Shown here: positions 12,601 to 21,600 of the stretch, piece after piece
Position numbering within the stretch: the first letter of the stretch is position 1
Layout: each line of letters begins with the position of its first letter
Source: Schistocephalus solidus
Lineage: Eukaryota; Platyhelminthes; Cestoda; Diphyllobothriidea; Diphyllobothriidae
Assembly: GCA_017591395.1 (NCBI GenBank)
Contig: WEDG01004983.1
Span: 62,001 to 126,000, forward strand
Direction of reading: 5' to 3'
DNA length: 64,000 nucleotides
The notes under the pieces: model-generated
Told to the model about the DNA's origin: nothing
Seen by the model: the letters and a program-made list of their open reading frames with translations, nothing else
Databases searched by the model: none
Made by a program: the position numbers and the translations under genes

Positions 12601-15600
12601 CCTACTTCGAAGCACGTCCAGAAAAGGGAGCGATACAACTGTTGTTGTTTCAACGTAAATTGGATTGACGGGTGCGCCTGGTTAATGGTACCCATTAGAG
12701 CTGAAATGTCAATTTGTTCAGATGCAACCTCGAATATATGCTCTACATAGCGACCGTGATAGTTCAGACTGTTTATCTGGGGACAAAGCTGTAAGGCTTC
12801 CAAATTGCCCATGAATATATTTTCCAGAAGCGGACCAAGGGGCGAGCCCGTAGCTATTCCGTCCAATCGCCCATACAAGTTGCTATCAGATAGGAACTGC
12901 AGGTTCAAGGTAATCATAATAACAATTCCTTAAGCGAATTCACTGGCATTTCTATATACTGCTGATTGGATGAAATGAATTCACAGACGTAGTTCCCTGT
13001 TTCTGCGACCTGCACGTTCGTAAAAAGAGACGAAAAATCCAGTAAAAACATCACCATGTCGTTCAGGTGGGCGGCTACCGCCACCACCCACCGTTAACGA
13101 ATTCAATGGTAGTTTGGTGGCCATGTGGCGCTAGCTGTGTGGGCTTAAGTTTGCCGCTAGCCATTTTGCTATCGCATGTAACGGCGAGTTCCTCATGTCT
13201 AGGATGGGACGAACAGGTGTACCATCTCTGTGGATTTTCGGTAAGCCGTTTTTTTCCTAATCACCCGCATATTTGACTTATTTACACAGCCATATAAATG
13301 TAAAGGTTTGGGAGAATTTATTCAAAGCAGACGGTATGCTCGCCAAATTGTCTTCTGGATATATTGCTTCATTTAAGTAATGATCAGCTCCAGAGACATG
13401 AAGCATCAAAAGTGGAGGGAAAGTGGTGCAAAACCTAATGGATACATCTTACCTGACCAGCTCTGCACGAAAGTTGTAGAGGCGACAGAAGGCCATGAAA
13501 AAGTGCATGGCCCAGAGGTAGTAGGTTTCGTCATTGGCCTGAGTAGTCTGGCGGAGAATAGCGCTGCGGGCTGCATTCATAAGCGGGTTGTAGCAGTTGC
13601 AGAGGAATTGCCAGCAGAAATTCTAGATTTAGAAGTGAAAAAGGCGAGGGTATCGAAAGGTGTCCAGTAAGACTTCATTCGAAAGGTGGTCATACTCACT
13701 CAGGGAAATATAACCCTTAACGAGAACCCAAATGATCTCAGTAAGGTGTTATGCAGCATGGTATTGGGGTAAGGAGTAGGAATTATCAACCACAAGATTA
13801 AGCAAATTGGAGATATGATAACACAACAACAAGCCATTTTCATAGCCGCTCCAATAGTTACATTTTAGCGTATTGTGCGCCCAACGCAGTTTACTGCCAG
13901 GAAACCATTGTATCCTTCAGATGATCAGAGTGGGCTGGTTTCTTACATCGCCCAGGTGTACAGTGCTCCCCGTCGTCTGAACTCTGAAATTTGCATCGTA
14001 GCTCTGTGAACCATGAAAATTTTGTCGTCGCACACCATTTTATGTCCTGCCCTACCTCCAATGAGTTTTATGAAAAATATTCAACGACTCAATTATTAGG
14101 CCTATCAACAGCTTAAGTACCAATTATGCATATTTTTGGCCCCCTTATGTTGACGCCTTTATCTACCAATGTTTCGCTCAAAATCAATGCGCACTTTAAA
14201 ATACCTGCTTAAAGGTGTTATCTCACCTAAAACAGCCCTAGTTGGTACAGATAGCGTGTTGGTCAAATTCACTGGAAGTAGGCTTTTATGATCGGTCACG
14301 CACAAAATGTGCTCATCCCCCGTCATACAAGATGAATGCAAACCTGCAAAAGCGACTGACTCAATGTTCTCTTCGATTTAGTTTCATTTTTTGTAAGAGT
14401 TCAATTTAGAAACTGGCTATGCACATGTAAGGACATTTCGGTGGAAGCACAATAGCCGGGTCCCAGAATAAATAAATAAACCAGAAAGCATGTCTTACGG
14501 GAACCGTGGTATTAGGGGTTTTATGGGTGGGGCATAACAACAACAAAAACAGCAGTCCAAACGGTGAAATTAATCTGAACCTAAAATTTCTAAAAACATA
14601 TAAAGTTTAAAGGAGGTGAAAATAACCCGCGCAACATTAAAATAAAAAGGTTGGCATTCAATTAAAAGGCAGGTGTGTTATTAACCGTCCCCATTAGTTG
14701 AAAATGAAAGCAAACTGATCTGATTAAATCGGGGTCAATAAGAAGAAGGCAGGTAAAGCGCGCTGTAGTGGAAGTCATTTAAATTGAAGCGGACGAATGA
14801 GATCGCTAATTAAGACACCCAGAAGCAATGCAAATGCACGAAAGGAAAGCGGAATCAGGGTAAGATTGTTAATATGGATTAAATCCCGTACATAACGTGT
14901 GCTTTAATAAGTAAAATAAGCAAAATATTGTGTTCAGCAAATCGCAGGTAATTTAGGTGTTTGTGGAATAAGGAATAAGAAAAAAATGAAATGAAATTGA
15001 ATGAATGCGAAGTAATAACTGAAGGAAAGATTTACAGATATGCAGACACAATTTTAATTGTTAAAAAAGGGAAGTATAGGAAAGGAAATAAGTTTACGTA
15101 ATTTATGGGTATAGATATGTGAAAGCGAAACAAAAATAATAGTAGATTGTGTCACATGGTTGTAAAAATAGGAAAGTAATAGAACAAAATAAAAAAAAAG
15201 AACAAAGGAATAATGGCACCGAAAATACAGAATAATTAGTTTGAAGGCAAGGTGAATGTAAATTTTTTATACCCACTGTAGGATGTAACCACAAGGAAGA
15301 AAAGGAAGGAGAGGACCTTAGTTGAATACGTCAACGGAAGAGGAAAATATGATGAAAATAATAGACTCCAACCAAATTGTCGACTACCTACAGGAAAGGA
15401 GACTACTACCTAGGCATATGTTGTGTGCATGTGGAAACAATATGAACCAGCAGACCTCTGCAGAGCAGACACATGGCTTCTTATTTAAATGTCCCCGCTG
15501 CAGACGAAAGAAGTGCCTAAGAAAGGGTAGTATTTTCGAAGGTAGTAGGTTAACCCTGGGGAAGATAATGAAAACTGTCTGTCGGAACGTAGAAGGCATA

Positions 15601-18600
15601 CGAGTCAAGCGCTGTGCCGCACTGGTAGGGGTGCATCGCAATACTGCAATGCAGTGGTACGCAATTTGTCGCAATGTGTCAACCAGTGCACTCATGAGCG
15701 CCGTAGGCCAGATAGGCGGCAAGGGTATAGAAGTGCAGGTGGACGAGACAATGGTAGCAAAGCGAAAGAATAATAAGGGAAGAGAAGGACGTAAATATTG
15801 GGTAGTTGGAATGTATAATACGTCCATGAGAAAGGCCATATTCGAACATGTAAACAACCGAAGCTGGCCGGCATTGAAGACGGTGATAACGAAGTGGGTT
15901 GCTAAAGAGTGTCGTAGTAACCGACGAATGGAAGGCCTACAGCAGGTTACCCGAGGAGGGCTACAAGCATTTCACAGTTAATCATAGCAAGAACTTCGTT
16001 AACCCGCAAACTGGTATGCATACCAATGCCATAGAAGCCTACTGGAGCCGACTCAAGCGAAAAATGTCTGAAACCGGTCCGGCCTGCGGCAGAGCTGTCT
16101 GGGCCAACCTCGATGAAGCACAGTATCGTTTGTGGTATGGATTAAAATGTGAAAATCTATCTCAGGCCTGGGATACGTTAGTCACGTGGCGAACGTCTAC
16201 CCCTTAAAACCCAGAGAAAACGCCCAAAGTAGTGAAGACTACAAAGGAGAATAAAGTAAAATCGAAGATGAACAAGGCGCACGCTGACAACCCCTAAATC
16301 GGATGAAGCGGAGAACTGTGTATTCGAAGACTGGGAAGCAAATGATGACGACAAAGGGACTCAACAAAGAAGCAAAATGATGCGCACCCGGAAGATGTTG
16401 GATCCACCTCACGAAATTTCCCTCAGGTAAAAAAACAGTTGTAATTGGTTTTATTAAGTAAATGAGTAAAAAAACCGTATCATTTTTACCGCAACTGAAC
16501 CCTTTAGCGGTGCCAGAAATTACGTGTTTAATAAAAAGCCGGATTTTAATCAGCAGGAAAAATTTAGAAAGCTGCTGGGCGCAAGCAACGTAAAGAGATA
16601 AGGTGGAGGTACAGGATAACTTAAGGAAGTGCAAAAAAGGGAAGGAGAGAAAGAGACGAACAAAAAATCCAAACTGACCAAAAGGAACGTACGCAGAAGA
16701 TATAGTATCAATAACAAAATAAGGGAAATCGAGCGGTAAGCCAAAATCTTTGCGTAATTGCGGGTTAAATTAACATAAACCAAAGGGACTTTATGATAAA
16801 AATGAAAAGGGAAACGAAGTAAGAATGCGAAAGCTAATTGCAAAGGAACTGGCTTGCCCCTAAACGGCAGAAAGCATAACTACGAAGAAAGGCATCACCG
16901 TAAGTAGAGGTTTAAAGATGCAATGGACAGCAGTTAAACTAGGACCAAAAAATTGGGAGTTTCAGTGGTATATTTGCAACGAATAGCAGTTCAACGAGGT
17001 TAAGGAAGATAGCGAGATGAATGAAACCGGTAAATACAACTACTTCTACTAATACTACCATTACAACTACTACTACTGCGTCCACTACTCCTGCTATTAC
17101 TAATGCTACTACTCCTTTACGACTACTACTATAACCACTACTACTTCTGCGTCTACTACTACTACTACTAAAAGCACTTGTACTACTAATACTACTACTC
17201 TGTCTGTTACTACTACTACTACTAATACAAATATTAATACTATTATTAATGCAACTACTCCTATTACTACTAATACTACTATTACTTTTATACTACTACT
17301 ACTGCGTCTACAAATACTACTACTACCACTATTACTACTAATATTACAACTATTACTACTACTACGATTAGTACTACTACTGCGTCTACTACTACTACTC
17401 CTACTATTACTACTTCTACTACAACTACTACTAATGTTACTACTACTACTACTACTGCGTCTACTACTACTTCTGCTTCAACTAATGCGTCTACTACTCC
17501 TACAACTATTACTACACATACAACTAATAATACAACTACTACTAATATTACTGTTACTACTACTACTACCACGTCTACTACTACTACCACTACTACTACT
17601 ACAAGTGCAACTATTACCACTACTTCTACTACTACTACTGCTACTACATCTACTACTACTATTACTAATGCCAATACTGCGTCTACAACTACTACTCCTA
17701 CTATTACTACTTTTACTACAAATACTACTAATGCTACTACTACTACAACTGCGTCTACTACTACTACTGCTATTACAACTATTACTACTGCGTCTACTAC
17801 TAGTACTACTTTTACCACTGCTACTACTCCTATTACTACTACAACTACTACTACTAATACTACTGCGTCTACTACTATCATTACTACTACTACTTCTACT
17901 TCCATTACTACTGATACTACTCCTATTACTACTACTATTATTATTACTACTACTACTACAACTTCTACTTCTATTACTACTGCTACTACTCCTATTACTA
18001 CTACTACTAGTACTATTATTATTACTACTACTACTACTACTACTACTATAAATAGTGCGTATACTACTACGTCTACTACTACTATTACAACTATTACTAC
18101 TACTACTACTTCTATTTCTACTGCTACTACTCCTATTACTACTACAACTATTATCATTACTACTACTACTATTACTACTGCGTCTACTACTACTACTACT
18201 ACTAATAATAATAATACTACTACAACTATTACTACTACTACTAGTACCCGGCTAATGTGCTTCCACCGACATTTCAGGCATGATGTCGACAGTTCATCCG
18301 AACACCTATATTCAGCAAATAGATGCAATATAACAGTAAACCTTGGAAAATCCCCCAAAGGTGCCAGGGCGAATGACCTTCGATCATTCAAAAACTCAAT
18401 CAAGCCGAAGATCGGCAGATAGAAGAGGTTGGACAAATGGATGCTTTGTTGTCATTTTTGACTTGTAGACGGAGGTATTCATTTACTATTCGGGCACACC
18501 GATCTAAGGTTCGAGTTTGTGTCGGACAAAGAGAGAGAGATAGAGGTCTTCCTGGATGGCGGATAATACTCAGCACATTGTAATACCGCTATGATTGGTG

Positions 18601-21600
18601 GCCTTTTTACAAGTAATAAATTTGCCAGATCGGTCTGCGGACACGCCTGAGAGCAGACCGCTCATATCACGGTCCGCAACAGCTTAGTCGGATCCGGGAG
18701 CTTGCTTATGATCGGATGAATAGCAATAATGTAAAAATTCACTCGGCAACGCATCTGAAGTAGTTCTTCGAAATTTGCCGTATCTACGACCTGGTATAAC
18801 TCTAGCCTTAGAGCATCATATCGCACGTTGCCAATGGCAGCAGCATTTCAGCCGTGAAAGACTAAACTGTTTCTTTACCTCATGAAAAGTATAGTCAGTA
18901 CGGACTCAACAGCTTTCTTTGCATCGGAGGACAGTCAGGAATAAAAACGAGAATTGAAAGTGACTAGAGAATAAAGAGACCACACCTGAAGATAGAGCTG
19001 CACAGCGAAAATTGAGCGTCTGTGGAGGTCTCGTTCGAGGAGGGGTTTTCTATTTCTTGCCTTTCGTCGCACAGTTTTTCCCAGATTCAGATCCACGAGA
19101 CCAACGTCGGCTGTAAGGGAGCCTACATCTCCAGAAGATTCAGTCCCATCGATCGGATCGTGACGCATCTTTGCACACATTAGTGGCGCCGTCACATCGT
19201 GATGATAGATGAGCGGTCGATCAGACAGGGATTTAGTATTCAAGAGCTCAAAGGTGCCACCAAATCGATTGTGCCTGTAGTTGCAATGTAGGAATAAGCT
19301 ATTATAAAGCACAGTTTCGGAAGCGCCTTTAAAAAAGGATGTAGAGCTTGCACAAAACGTCTTATGGTGCCAGAGAAAGTTGCTTCGGAGAATGGAAAAA
19401 TCAAGAGTTCACGCATATTTAAGAACTGTTTAGCTCAATAAGTTAGAGCAGACTTCCAGGATTCGGTCTCTTTTAATCTAACCCCGCAGAGATTAAAAGT
19501 TTGAGAAAAGATACGATGACAGTCAGCGGTCTCTATCTTTAAAAACTATGAACTGGAATGACATAAGTATGCGTGCACAAATTGAGGTGGTAAGCCTACA
19601 TGAGGTTGACAAGACAGGAAATTACTTGTTCAAGGTTCATCCATATACCAAGTCAACAGGGTTCTGCGCAGCAAAAGTCATCAGCCTCAGTCTGGTACAT
19701 TATAAAGCTACGGCACGGCCCTGTGATCCCCCCCCCCTCCCCCCATAAAATATTCAAGCTCAACACGCTTCTTCGGTCAACGGCCTCGTTTCAAGGGACG
19801 CACACGTACGACCTCGAGAATTGGTTTCAGGTACAAAGGACTCCTTTGTTTGCCGCAGTCCGATAACAAACTAATGCGAGCGTTATAAAGGAAAGTAAGG
19901 ACCGATCCATGGATAATAAGTTAGCATAGCAAACATTTTCAGCAACGCAACTTGAGCTAAGACAAATGAAAACTCGGTACAGCGCGTGAGGAGGCGAAAA
20001 AGATGACATCGATCAACTTTCGAAACTCTTCAAAGCCAACGAGTAACTAGGAAAATTGGCCGTGAAGGGCTGAATGCACTGAATGAAATGAGTGGAGAAT
20101 CCCGCGTGTGGAAGAAGTCCCTGAAATCGTATCTGGACAGCTCGGACGACGCCTCTGCATATATGATGGCTACAAAGGACCGCATCTCAAACACAGAGAA
20201 GCTACGCATCGTCTACCGAGTTCATTGCAAACGCACACGTGCAACTACATCGGAGAAGCCGGTCGACAGTTATGGATGTGAATGCAAGAGCACCAAGTGG
20301 AGATGCGGAGGGCGGACTCCAAAAAAATCTTCATCCTTGACGGACTCAAGGTCGTGAGACGAGGTAAGGATTCAATGATAAGGCGCCTGCAAACCACGCT
20401 GTTGTAAACGGACTACTCGGTCAATCGTCACGCTGACCTGGTTGCGTCCTACCCGTCTATCCGTCAGTACCTGGCCAAAAAAATGACAAAACATGAGACC
20501 ATCTTGTCCATTAATCGTGGGCGTACATGGAGTGGTGGTCAAAAAAGCCCACACATCAAAAGACAGAGATGGAGACCAGAGATGACGTAGCTCAAGATCA
20601 AGCGAAAACAACTTGTGGTCCAACGAACGGTAGGTACACCGCAGGAGACGCTACAAACGCTCTCTCGACAGAGGGTCCCACGCATGGCTCTCCCACAGCC
20701 AGCTTCGGTAAACTAAGCAGGGGGGTCCAAGGGGGCACGAATATCTGGCGCCATTTAGGATAATCGGCGCTACTTGAAGCGGTAGACGATAAATACATCC
20801 ATCACCTTGAGTCTCTTTTTGAGATTTTTAAACGTAACCCGTTAGAAAAATTTTGAGACGATGAACCTTAAATCACATTTTTCAGCCTTGTTAAATATGT
20901 TTTGACCAGATTCCAGAATAAAACCTTTCGCCCCAAATCTTATACCATGAAAATTCTTATTTTTGAAGTCAGACGAATAAAGCAGGTGTTCGTTCTCAGG
21001 ATCGGACGAAAAATGCATCCTTATTTCGTAATTGGAGGCAAACGCACTGTCATCGTGCAAGAGCCAGCCACACAATCCTATCTTTGCACGACCCTTAGAA
21101 CAGAAAAGACTTTCAATGGGCATAATGTAGCATAGACAGCAGACACAAGTCTGACATTCTTACGAGCCCACCACTACCACCACGATGGTTCCCTATCGAG
21201 AGAAAAATAGTTGCGGCCGCCACCTTTCCTGTCAATCTTTCATGGTTCAATTTTTCCGGGGGCGACCATACAAATTTGACTACTTGCGTACTCTGGTACA
21301 AGTCAGCCCATGATATCTCAGGGCCAGAAAAACAAGAAGAATTTATAAGAAAAATGGACGCGGCAGGAAGTCCGAGGAGTTGCTGTGCGGGTCATGCATC
21401 AGCGACCATGTTTTGCCCGTCAGTGGCTGTCTTCGAGGGTTCCTTGCGCGAGGTCTCTCTGATATTAAACCTTTCGGTCGCCATTCTTGAAAATAATCGG
21501 AGCACAGGAGCCGTATCCTGCGGTCGGTCGGTCTCTCAAGGCACTCAAGGAATCAACGGCAGTCCAACCGTCGTGTAAATTGGATGTTGACGCGCCACAC

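Noticed and set aside
13380..13670. Plus-strand 96-codon frame
   Set aside because: It lies opposite TIMELESS exon 9; the minus-strand reading has the DETYYLWA motif and proper splice sites.
15349..16207. Bacterial insertion sequence or contamination
   Set aside because: The transposase resembles IS1595-type enzymes, but it lies in a eukaryotic intron between phase-matched TIMELESS exons. Merlin is the eukaryotic branch of this group.
17288..18436. Long minus-strand poly-Val/Ile frame (382 codons) and plus-strand poly-Leu frames
   Set aside because: They are the automatic translation of ACT triplets and have no other sequence content.
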